64,000 bases of DNA from assembly GCF_001625695.1 (NCBI RefSeq), contig NZ_AUXY01000098.1, positions 1 to 64,000 on the forward strand, given 5' to 3'. The DNA comes from Pseudoalteromonas luteoviolacea H33-S. GTDB lineage: Bacteria; Pseudomonadota; Gammaproteobacteria; Enterobacterales; Alteromonadaceae. This document shows, piece by piece, positions 1 to 8,210 of this stretch (the first letter of the stretch is position 1; each line of letters starts with the position of its first letter). Below the pieces are notes generated by a model. It worked only from the letters and a program-made list of their open reading frames with translations, had not been told where the DNA came from and made no database searches. The translations under genes and the position numbers were made by a program.

Positions 1-539
1 TTTTTCATGCTCTTGCCCTGGTATATAACCTCTTTAGTCGGTGTTTTTAAGATAGCTTTGATCCTTACAATACAGTTGGGTTCATCATTAAATCCAGCGA
101 TATAATCAGCCTGCTCCCCTGTGAGGTTATCTTCGACAAGAATGACTTCGTTAATTGAGTGTTTACCAATATCACGCCCTTGCAGGAATGTGTTACAAGT
201 AGCATTCATTGCTCCATAGTTAAACTCAATTATTACTTGTTTAATAGTAATATCAAATGAATTGAAGTTTACACCCATTAGCCAAAACTTGCTTTTTGGC
301 AAGTCTTCATTTAGCCAAAGCTCAAATGGATTGTGCCTTGGGCGTATGTCAATTTTGACTTTTTGAATAGTTACTGATTTCGAACAGAATATACTAATAA
401 GAAAGCCATGAGCTTTTGAAACCTTGTCTTTAATAGTGGTTAGTTTTGTTTTTTTTACCCAAGCAATGAACCATGTAATAACAAGTATTCCAGCACCACT
501 AAATATCCACTGTACGTGCTTAATAGATTCTTCAGACAC
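1..539 (-). CDS. Membrane-anchored protein of unknown function, cut by the left window edge
   Basis: An open frame of about 179 codons runs to the window edge without a stop, so the C-terminus is missing. I chose the GTG start at 539-537 because an AAGGA ribosome-binding site lies about 7 nt upstream; there is no ATG near the N-terminus. Residues about 8-27 form one hydrophobic segment (HVQWIFSGAGILVITWFIAW) followed by a Lys-rich stretch, consistent with a single N-terminal membrane anchor and a cytoplasmic remainder. The rest is soluble with alternating short hydrophobic stretches. I do not recognise a family. It is the neighbour of the truncated integrase on the same strand and is probably island cargo. 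Confidence 0.55.
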   Translation of the reverse strand, partial: MSEESIKHVQWIFSGAGILVITWFIAWVKKTKLTTIKDKVSKAHGFLISIFCSKSVTIQKVKIDIRPRHNPFELWLNEDLPKSKFWLMGVNFNSFDITIKQVIIEFNYGAMNATCNTFLQGRDIGKHSINEVILVEDNLTGEQADYIAGFNDEPNCIVRIKAILKTPTKEVIYQGKSMK

Positions 540-572
540 ACTTATTTCCTTGATGTTTTTTATGTTTATAGT

Positions 573-1046
573 TTAATTGTATTCTGCCAACGGATTCAAC
601 CTAACTGCGTCCTCATAATGGCTTGGGGCGAAGTGTGCGTATACCATCGTTTGTTCGATTTTGGCGTGCCCCAAGACTTTCTGTAATACCAAAATATTAC
701 CGCTGTTCATCATAAAGTGACTTGCGAATGTGTGTCTCATTACGTGAGTGCATTGGCCGTCTGATAGTTGGATACCGGCTCTGTTAATTGCTCGTTCGAA
801 TGCTTTTCTACAATCAGAGAATAGTGGGCCTGTCTTTTTGGGTATCTCTTCGTATAGTGATTGACTGATTGGTACGCAGCGGTTCTTTTTGCCTTTGGTA
901 TTTATGAAAGTAGCTTTATAAGTATTACCTGATTTAATTACATGAGACCCATGTAAACCACATACCCCTGAAATCCTTGCTCCAGTGCTTAAACAGATTT
1001 GGTGCAGGTGATTGAGTGTCCCATAGCTTTCACATATCAATTTCAT
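573..1046 (-). pseudogene. Tyrosine recombinase (phage-type integrase), N-terminally truncated
   Basis: The 157 residues match the catalytic half of a phage-type tyrosine recombinase. The first catalytic Arg sits in CLSTGAR near residue 24, the HxxR box is HVMRHTF near 101, the following LGH motif is near 125, and the tyrosine is probably that of MVYAHFAP near 135. Family members are usually 320-400 residues, so the arm-binding and core-binding domains are missing. The first ~15 residues fit the family poorly, and I see no matching coding sequence upstream towards 1320. ARIS replaces the more usual ARWx after the catalytic Arg. It is probably an inactive remnant of the element that brought in the adjacent defence genes. 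Confidence 0.75.
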
Positions 1047-1323
1047 TCGAATTGGTGGGGGGAAGCGATTTTATATAAAAGCCAAGTTGTAACTACCGAT
1101 ACATTCTGTTTTAAATTATGCCGTTCCATATTTTCTATGTAGTTTATTTATTCTTACTGTTAATTAAATAATCAATTGATTCATTAGGTTGTGTACTAGA
1201 TTTGGTTGATAATTATACTTTAACTCTGCTGTAATATACTGTAATGTTTTTGAAACCCTGATTTGGGTAACATCCTGTGCATTTGGCTATAAATATTTTC
1301 ATTTGAGTTGAAAAGGACCTTTT

Positions 1324-3090
1324 ATGCAATCGGCAGTATCTAACAGTTTTATCGGCTCTAGCGCTGATTTAGTCACAGCTATTATTTGTGGTGTGCTTGC
1401 AGTTATTTTCTTTTTTGGCTTTTGGCATGCTAAAAATAAAAAATCCCCCGAGTTTGTTAACTATGTTCCTACTTTACTTACTACAATGGGTATTTTTGGT
1501 ACGTTTCTGGGTATAGTTTTAGGTTTATTCCACTTTGATCATACGCAAATAGACTCAAGTATTACTGCATTACTAGATGGGCTGACAACTGCCTTTATTA
1601 CCAGTTTGCTGGGGTTGTTGTTATCCATTATTTTTAAGTTCACCCAAACCACGTTTTTTACGCAAAGTGAGGTCGAAGCTGTATCGAACGCTTCGCCAGA
1701 GGCTATTCTAGCAGCCATAAAAGCGCAAACGGTTGCAACCAGCGAGCTAAAAGATGCACTAGTCGGAAATGAAGAAAACACTTTGCTGGGCCAAATTAAA
1801 ATATTGCGATCAGATGGCAACCATAATTTTATGCAAGCACAAGCATTGCAAAAAGAGCAATTTGAGGCACAGTCGCAAAGGCAAACAGAATTTGCAGATA
1901 AGCTTTGGATCAAACTGCAAGATTTTGCAGATACATTGTCTAAATCGGCTACAGAAGAAATTATTGCCGCTTTAAATAACGTGATTGCCGACTTTAACCA
2001 AAAGCTCACCGAGCAGTTTGGCGACAGCTTTAAACAGCTTAACGAGGCAGTCTTTAAACTCGTTGAGTGGCAAGAAAACTACCGTATTCAACTCGAAGAA
2101 ATGAAAGCACAGTACAGCCACGGGGTTGAAGCCATTGTGAAAACCGAAGGATCAGTGGCAAGCATTAACGAGCACGCAAAATCAATTCCGCAGTCTATGG
2201 ATACCCTTACAGATGTCATGGAAGTCAATCAGCACCAATTGGCTGAACTAGAAAGGCATTTAGCCGCGTTTGAGCAAATGCGCGACAAAGCGGTGGAAGC
2301 AGTGCCTCAAATTCAGCAACATGTTCAACAAACCGTTCAGGATATTGGAGCTGCGGTAGAAGAAGCAAGCATACATTACACATCATTATTAACGCATTCT
2401 GACGAATACATAAATAAACACATAAGCTGCTCAGAAGCGCTATTAGATAAGTTTGTTAGTACTACTGAGCAAGGTATTGACGCCGTTGGCAACAAACTGA
2501 TCAGTAGCTCAGAAAATATGGGTAAAGCGCTTGATCTTGCCAGCACAGAGTTTACACATTCAGCCACCAGAACAAATGAAAGCTTGCAAACCAGCTCAGA
2601 TCACTTAGCCGATGGCAGTGACAAGATGCAGCAGCATATTAAAGACGCGGTTTCTGATTTAAACAACAACATGCGTGACTTAATTGAAAAAGTGGTCGTT
2701 GAAGCACGCACCATGACCACCACGTTTAAAGAGGCAAATTCGGAGCTTGCGCAAGATACCAAACAAGCAAGGGATACCTTTGTTACAACCAATAATGAAG
2801 TCTCCGAACATATTAAACGCATTGTTGAGCAAGTAGCCCAAGAGCAAATGCAACAAACCCAGCGTACGTTTGTGGCCATTGAAGAAGCCGCGAACCAACA
2901 ACTCACTAAAACACATGAAACCGTTGAAAATCAGCTCAAAATGATTGACCAGTCGATGCAAGAAGAGCTCACACGAGCACTGCAGTTGATGGCTAATTCG
3001 CTGGGTCAAATCTCTGGTAAATTTGCAGATGACTACCAAGTGCTAACACAGCAAATGAAGCGGGTAGTTGACCAAGGAGCGACGGTGTAA
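1324..3090 (+). CDS. zorA: Zorya anti-phage system protein ZorA (MotA/ExbB-like stator)
   Basis: ZorA forms the inner-membrane, proton-driven stator of Zorya defence systems with ZorB. The 588-residue protein has hydrophobic segments at about 14-34, 46-68 and 80-105. The last two fit the MotA/TolQ/ExbB core, including the Gly-rich TTMGIFGTFLGIVLGL stretch. From about residue 120 to the end it is a long, Gln/Glu/Ala-rich coiled coil, matching the cytoplasmic tail of ZorA. The ATG follows AAAAGGACC at a suitable distance. The stop codon overlaps the zorB start by one nucleotide (TAATG), so the two are co-translated. The 277 nt upstream are AT-rich and probably carry the promoter; I could not assign boxes confidently. 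Confidence 0.9.
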   Translation: MQSAVSNSFIGSSADLVTAIICGVLAVIFFFGFWHAKNKKSPEFVNYVPTLLTTMGIFGTFLGIVLGLFHFDHTQIDSSITALLDGLTTAFITSLLGLLLSIIFKFTQTTFFTQSEVEAVSNASPEAILAAIKAQTVATSELKDALVGNEENTLLGQIKILRSDGNHNFMQAQALQKEQFEAQSQRQTEFADKLWIKLQDFADTLSKSATEEIIAALNNVIADFNQKLTEQFGDSFKQLNEAVFKLVEWQENYRIQLEEMKAQYSHGVEAIVKTEGSVASINEHAKSIPQSMDTLTDVMEVNQHQLAELERHLAAFEQMRDKAVEAVPQIQQHVQQTVQDIGAAVEEASIHYTSLLTHSDEYINKHISCSEALLDKFVSTTEQGIDAVGNKLISSSENMGKALDLASTEFTHSATRTNESLQTSSDHLADGSDKMQQHIKDAVSDLNNNMRDLIEKVVVEARTMTTTFKEANSELAQDTKQARDTFVTTNNEVSEHIKRIVEQVAQEQMQQTQRTFVAIEEAANQQLTKTHETVENQLKMIDQSMQEELTRALQLMANSLGQISGKFADDYQVLTQQMKRVVDQGATV

Positions 3091-3794
3091 TGGAGCATAT
3101 TTTTGGTAAGCGCAAAACATCAGAAGAGGGCGGTGAGCATTGGCTGTCTATCTCCGACTTGATGGCAGGCTTAATGATGGTGTTTTTATTTATCGCCATT
3201 GTATTTATGCGCCACACTATGAAAGAAAATGAAAAAATAAAGAGTGTTGCGGTCGCTTATCAAGAAAAACAAGTCGCCATTTATGACTCGCTGATGAAAG
3301 AGTTTGAAAAAGACTTAGCAAAATGGGGCGCAGAGATCGACAAAGAAACACTGGCTTTTAATTTTCAATCACCAGATGTGTTGTTCGATGGCGGCGAAAT
3401 TGACATAAAACCGCGATTTGCACGCATACTAGATGACTTTTTCCCGCGATATTTAAACGTACTCAAGCCATTTCGTAGTTCAATTGACGAAGTCAGGATT
3501 GAAGGCCACACCAGTAGCGAGTGGAACAAAGATAGCACCGAAGAAGAAGCCTATTTTAAAAATATGAAGCTGTCACAAGGCAGAACTCGGGCGGTTTTAG
3601 CCTATTTATACAACTTAGTGCCAGAAGAAACGAGTTGGATCAAACGCAATATCGCAGCGGTTGGCTTTTCTTCGTCGCGTTTAATTTTGACTCATAATGG
3701 CGAAGAAGACGCCGAGCAATCACGGCGAGTGAGCTTTAGGGCCATCACTAATGCGCACATTCAGATTAAGCGCATTTTAGAGGCGCAAGAGTAA
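3090..3794 (+). CDS. zorB: Zorya anti-phage system protein ZorB (MotB/OmpA-like)
   Basis: ZorB pairs with ZorA as the peptidoglycan-anchored half of the stator. After a short cytoplasmic N-terminus there is a single membrane segment at about residues 20-44, preceded by ISDLMAGLMMVFLF. The Asp near residue 24 is at the position expected for the proton-carrying Asp of MotB-type proteins. The C-terminal half (about 105-225) is OmpA-like: EGHTSS near residue 135, then LSQGRTRAVLAYL, typical of the peptidoglycan-binding fold. At 234 residues it is close to the known size. It overlaps zorA and zorE by one nucleotide at each end, forming a tight three-gene operon. Confidence 0.9.
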   Translation: MEHIFGKRKTSEEGGEHWLSISDLMAGLMMVFLFIAIVFMRHTMKENEKIKSVAVAYQEKQVAIYDSLMKEFEKDLAKWGAEIDKETLAFNFQSPDVLFDGGEIDIKPRFARILDDFFPRYLNVLKPFRSSIDEVRIEGHTSSEWNKDSTEEEAYFKNMKLSQGRTRAVLAYLYNLVPEETSWIKRNIAAVGFSSSRLILTHNGEEDAEQSRRVSFRAITNAHIQIKRILEAQE

Positions 3795-4933
3795 TGAAAA
3801 TTTCCATTAATTTTGAGCCGCTTGAAAGTGCTGCTTTAAAAATGGGCGCGCCCAGCAGGCACATTGAATTAAACGCAAACCTAGAACAGTTAAGTGAAAT
3901 AGACAGTGGCTTGGATGAGGGACTAGTACTCCATGATGACTTGCACCTCTATGAAATTGAAAGCAAACATAGCTTGTTGTCATACAAGGGACGGCAAATT
4001 ATGCTCTACATCCCTGAGCAAAATAGCCCAATAGAAGAAGTCATTAAAGACGGTAAAATAGAGGGGGCGAGGCGGCTTCATGTTGCTGAATGTAAAACGC
4101 TAGAACGGATGAGAAATGAGGGTCGTGAAGAGCGTTACCATGTAACCAACAATATTAACGGAAGTTATTTAGTGACTGGGTACAGATTTAACGGAGGAGA
4201 CAAGATAGAAGGCAAAGCTGAGCTGGGGGTATGCAAAAACTGTTTACGTATTCTTAATTACAAAGGCTATGCTGATCTCAAAGGTGAGGCAAAAGACAAA
4301 GTGTTTTTAGAGCTTAATCTCGCAGAGCTCTTTGAGTCTTACAGTTCCTACTTTAAACACTATCCCACCCCAAAAAAATCCATCGGCAGCTACACCAAAG
4401 ACTGGGAGCAGGTATCCGCAAATTACCGTCAACAGCAAAACTATACCTGTGAGCAGTGCGGAGTCGCACTATCAAGCCATAAGCGATTACTACATACGCA
4501 TCATATTAATGGTGTAAAAACAGACAACGCTGTAAACAATTTAAAAGCCCTGTGTGCTGATTGCCATACTAAGCAACCTAACCACGACCATATGTATGTT
4601 TCCCACGAGGATCGCTTACTAATAAATCAACTTAGACGTGAGCAACATAAATTTGATTGCAGTGAATATTCGGACGTTCTCCAGTATGCAGACTCCGCCC
4701 TCAATGGCCTATTGTTAAAGTGCCAAAAATTTCGGCTACCCACGCCAGAGCTAGGTATTTGCATAAAACATGGCAATGAATTGGTATCGATTGACTTAGC
4801 GTGGCCGCGTAAAAAGTTTGCCGTGGTGATAGAGCACACACAACTTACGCCATTAAAAGCATTGGGCTGGGATGTGTGGTTAGCCAGTGACGGGCTCGCC
4901 AACTTTTATGCGATGCAAAAATACATCCGTTAA
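3794..4933 (+). CDS. zorE: Zorya type II effector ZorE (HNH endonuclease)
   Basis: A single HNH protein after zorAB is the hallmark of type II Zorya, as opposed to the ZorC/ZorD pair of type I. The 379-residue protein has a zinc-knuckle HNH module at about 218-262: CEQC, then HTHHINGVKTDN with the catalytic His pair, then CADCH. Another Cys pair (CKNC) is near residue 147. The last ~70 residues include LPTPELGI, SIDLAWP and a following GWDVWLASDG, which resembles the end of PD-(D/E)xK-like DNA-binding modules; that assignment is tentative. The start overlaps the zorB stop by one nucleotide. In the current view of these systems the effector degrades or nicks phage DNA once ZorAB senses infection. 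Confidence 0.87.
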   Translation: MKISINFEPLESAALKMGAPSRHIELNANLEQLSEIDSGLDEGLVLHDDLHLYEIESKHSLLSYKGRQIMLYIPEQNSPIEEVIKDGKIEGARRLHVAECKTLERMRNEGREERYHVTNNINGSYLVTGYRFNGGDKIEGKAELGVCKNCLRILNYKGYADLKGEAKDKVFLELNLAELFESYSSYFKHYPTPKKSIGSYTKDWEQVSANYRQQQNYTCEQCGVALSSHKRLLHTHHINGVKTDNAVNNLKALCADCHTKQPNHDHMYVSHEDRLLINQLRREQHKFDCSEYSDVLQYADSALNGLLLKCQKFRLPTPELGICIKHGNELVSIDLAWPRKKFAVVIEHTQLTPLKALGWDVWLASDGLANFYAMQKYIR

Positions 4934-5106
4934 GGCTCAATTTTAGGTAGCAAAAAGGGTATGATATTGCCATTAAAAACAGGTGGTTTGGTTTTTACAT
5001 AAAACGCTCCACTCGCTCAAATTTGAAAAGCATCACTAAATAGTTCAACTACATAGCGCATAAGTGTATTTGAATATTTGTAAGAAGTTCAGGATAGAAT
5101 TTAAAA

Positions 5107-6699
5107 ATGACAACTGCGAAAAGCAAAAAATCAGACGCTAACTTTGAAGAAACTCTCTGGGATACCGCCAATAAGCTACGTGGCAGTGTTGAATCATCAG
5201 AATATAAGCACGTCGTGCTGAGTCTTATCTTCCTAAAATTTATCAGCGACAAGTTTGAAGAAAAGCGTCAAGCGTTAATTGACGGTGGTTTGCAGGAATT
5301 TGTAGACCAAGTTGAGTTTTACATGCAAGACAACGTGTTTTATTTACCAGAGGAAGCGCGTTGGTCGTATATTCAAAAGAATATGAAGCAAGATGACATC
5401 GCAGTAAAAATTGATACTGCATTGCACACGGTAGAAAAGAACAACCCGTCATTAAAAGGCGCACTCCCTGAAAACTACTTTAGTCGTTTAGGGCTTGTTA
5501 CCAGTAAGCTTGCGTCACTTATCGATACCATTAATAACATTGACACCGCTGCCAGCGAATGTGACATGACCGAAGAAGATTTAGTGGGTCGAGTATATGA
5601 ATACTTCTTAGGTAAATTTGCGGCAAGCGAAGGTAAAGGCGGTGGTGAGTTCTACACGCCAAAATCAGTGGTTGCATTAATTGCTGAAATGATTGAGCCA
5701 TTCAAAGGCAAAATATACGACCCATGCTGTGGGTCAGGCGGTATGTTTGTGCAATCCCTTAAGTTTATCGACAGCCACAAAGGCAATCGTAAAAACATTG
5801 CCATTTACGGTCAGGAATACACAAACACCACCTACAAGCTAGCCAAAATGAACCTAGCCGTACGTGGTATCTCGGGCAATTTAGGCGAAGTGGCGGGTGA
5901 TACTTTCTTTAAAGATCAGCACGAAGATTTAAAAGCGGATTACATCATGGCAAACCCGCCGTTTAACCAAAAACAATGGCGTGGTGATAAAGAGCTTTTA
6001 GACGACCACCGCTGGGATGGTTTTGATGTGCCACCAACCGGTAATGCTAACTATGCGTGGATCATGCACATGATCTCAAAGCTAAGCGAAAACGGTACTG
6101 CGGGCTTTGTTCTAGCCAACGGCTCAATGAGCTCAAATACGAGTGGTGAAGGAGCAATTCGCCAAAAAATCATCGAAAAAGACTTAGTAGATTGCATGAT
6201 CGCCTTACCGGGGCAATTGTTCTACACCACGCAAATTCCAGTATGTTTATGGTTTATCACCAAAAACAAAAAAGAAGATACCGAGCGAGGCTACCGTAAC
6301 CGCCAAGGTGAAACCTTATTTATTGATGCTCGTGAAATGGGCACCATGGTGAGCCGTGTCCACAAAGAACTAACCACCGATGATATTGCTGAAATTGCTC
6401 GTACTTACCATGCATGGCGCAACACTCCCGGTCATTCCGCACTTGAAGCGGAACCGCTTGAACCGTATGAAGATAAGGCTGGTTATAGCAAAGCAGCTAC
6501 GTTAGATGATATTAAGGCTAATGACTTTGTACTCACACCAGGCCGTTACGTAGGCGCGGCTGAAGTTGAAGATGACGGCATCCCGTTTGAAGTGAAAATG
6601 AAAGAACTAAGCCAAACCCTTTATAGCCAGATGGAACAGGCTGAAACGTTAGATAAAGCGATCCGTCAAAACTTGGAGGTATTGGGTTATGGCGAATAA
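5107..6699 (+). CDS. hsdM: Type I restriction-modification system methyltransferase subunit HsdM
   Basis: HsdM transfers the methyl group from S-adenosylmethionine to adenine in the site chosen by HsdS. The N-terminal helical domain (about 1-150, starting with FEETLWDTANKLRGSVESSE) is typical of the family. The SAM-binding motif DPCCGSGGMF is at about 205-214 and the catalytic NPPF, specific for N6-adenine enzymes, is at 283-286. Length (530) is normal. It begins 173 nt after zorE, a gap large enough for its own promoter, and its 3' end overlaps hsdS by 11 nt, indicating translational coupling. Nothing looks broken. Confidence 0.95.
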   Translation: MTTAKSKKSDANFEETLWDTANKLRGSVESSEYKHVVLSLIFLKFISDKFEEKRQALIDGGLQEFVDQVEFYMQDNVFYLPEEARWSYIQKNMKQDDIAVKIDTALHTVEKNNPSLKGALPENYFSRLGLVTSKLASLIDTINNIDTAASECDMTEEDLVGRVYEYFLGKFAASEGKGGGEFYTPKSVVALIAEMIEPFKGKIYDPCCGSGGMFVQSLKFIDSHKGNRKNIAIYGQEYTNTTYKLAKMNLAVRGISGNLGEVAGDTFFKDQHEDLKADYIMANPPFNQKQWRGDKELLDDHRWDGFDVPPTGNANYAWIMHMISKLSENGTAGFVLANGSMSSNTSGEGAIRQKIIEKDLVDCMIALPGQLFYTTQIPVCLWFITKNKKEDTERGYRNRQGETLFIDAREMGTMVSRVHKELTTDDIAEIARTYHAWRNTPGHSALEAEPLEPYEDKAGYSKAATLDDIKANDFVLTPGRYVGAAEVEDDGIPFEVKMKELSQTLYSQMEQAETLDKAIRQNLEVLGYGE

Positions 6700-8152
6700 G
6701 TGGAAAACAACTTCTTTGAAAGATCTAGGAGTTCAACTAATCGATTGTGATCATAAAACTCCCAAAGCAGTTGAAGATGGTATTCCCTATATTGGGATTC
6801 CGCAGATGGATAAAGGCCGAATAAACTTTGATGCGAATCCGAGGCTAATTTCTGAAGCAGATTTTATACATTGGACTAGAAAAGCAAACCCAATGTATGG
6901 AGATATAATATTGTCCCGCAGGTGTAATTCTGGTGAGACAGTGTATGTACCAAAAGGGGCTAAATTCGCACTGGGTCAAAACTTAGTTTTGTTGAGGCCA
7001 ACTGGAGAACGTATGCATCCTGAATATTTACGTTGGGCTGTTCAAGGACGGGAATGGTGGAATGAGGTCTCTAAATACCTTAATCCAGGTGCAATATTTG
7101 AAAGTTTAAAATGTGCAGATATACCAAAATTTGAGATACCGGAACCTCCAAAAGATGTTCAAATTAAGATAGCAGAAACACTATCTGCCATATCTAATAA
7201 AATAGAACTTAATCAACAAACCAACCAAACGCTTGAGCAAATGGCGCAAGCGTTATTTAAAAGCTGGTTTGTTGATTTTGATCCTGTATTCGACAACGCC
7301 CTTGCCAAAGGCGTTGCTGTCAGCGACTTCCCTGAAGCATTACAGAAAAAAGCCCAACAAAGATACGAACAACGCCAATTGTTTGATGACGCAGAGCTTT
7401 CAGCCAATAAAGAAGCCGATGTTAAGCCACTAACAGCAGCCGCCAGCGCAAGCGAAGAATTAGCTAGTCTCTTCCCAAGCGAGTTTGAACAAACTGATGA
7501 ACCATCAATTGGTATTAATGGTTGGATACCAAAGGGGTGGAGAACTCCATTCTTGTATGATTTAGGAGAGTTTATCAACGGTGCTGCATACAAAAAGTTT
7601 GAACCAAATAAAGATGGAAAAGGGCTTCCGATAATTAAGATAGCTGAGTTGAAAAATGGAATTACTGGAAGAACTGGTTTTTCCACAGTAAATATGCCAG
7701 AAAAATACCGATTAAATAACAGAGATATTCTGTTTTCTTGGTCTGGAAATCCCGACACATCAATAGACACATTTGTTTGGGGCCTTGGCGATGCATGGTT
7801 AAATCAGCATATCTTTAAAGTGGTTCCAAATGACGAATGTTCATATTCATTTTTGCTGTCGTTATTAAAGTTTTTAAAACCAGAATTTTCAGCAATAGCT
7901 AGAGATAAGCAAACTACTGGCTTAGGTCATGTTACTGTGAAAGACTTGAAAAATTTAGCTGTAGTAATGCCATGTAGTGTCTTGTTAAATGAGTTTGATA
8001 AATTAGTTTTACCTCTATTTGATAGAGTATTTGTAAACATGCAGAGCACAATTGAATTGGTAAGAACTCGTGACTATTTACTCCCAAAACTAATCTCTGG
8101 TGAATTACAACTGCCTCAAGAAAGCGCTAAAACTGAGGCATTAAAGCAATGA
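6689..8152 (+). CDS. hsdS: Type I restriction-modification system specificity subunit HsdS
   Basis: HsdS carries two target-recognition domains that read the two halves of a split DNA target. Here the first domain covers about residues 1-155 and the second about 275-430. The first conserved helical spacer is near 170-190 (LNQQTNQTLEQMAQALFKSWF) and the second, with RDYLLPKLISGEL, is at the C-terminus. The DNA encoding the recognition domains (for example 6770-7150 and 7550-8050) is visibly more AT-rich than the spacer DNA and the flanking hsd genes, as expected when specificity domains are exchanged. The protein is full length (487 residues). The target sequence cannot be read from the protein. 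Confidence 0.93.
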   Translation: MANKWKTTSLKDLGVQLIDCDHKTPKAVEDGIPYIGIPQMDKGRINFDANPRLISEADFIHWTRKANPMYGDIILSRRCNSGETVYVPKGAKFALGQNLVLLRPTGERMHPEYLRWAVQGREWWNEVSKYLNPGAIFESLKCADIPKFEIPEPPKDVQIKIAETLSAISNKIELNQQTNQTLEQMAQALFKSWFVDFDPVFDNALAKGVAVSDFPEALQKKAQQRYEQRQLFDDAELSANKEADVKPLTAAASASEELASLFPSEFEQTDEPSIGINGWIPKGWRTPFLYDLGEFINGAAYKKFEPNKDGKGLPIIKIAELKNGITGRTGFSTVNMPEKYRLNNRDILFSWSGNPDTSIDTFVWGLGDAWLNQHIFKVVPNDECSYSFLLSLLKFLKPEFSAIARDKQTTGLGHVTVKDLKNLAVVMPCSVLLNEFDKLVLPLFDRVFVNMQSTIELVRTRDYLLPKLISGELQLPQESAKTEALKQ

Positions 8153-8210
8153 TGCCCAGTTACGTTTGAAAATTAGAAAATCTGGCCAAAAGTATTAGGG
8201 AAAAATAAAA

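Noticed and set aside
1539..2009. Long minus-strand frame within zorA
   Set aside because: It is antisense to a clear ZorA reading frame and consists of low-complexity Ser/Cys/Ala-rich translation without motifs.
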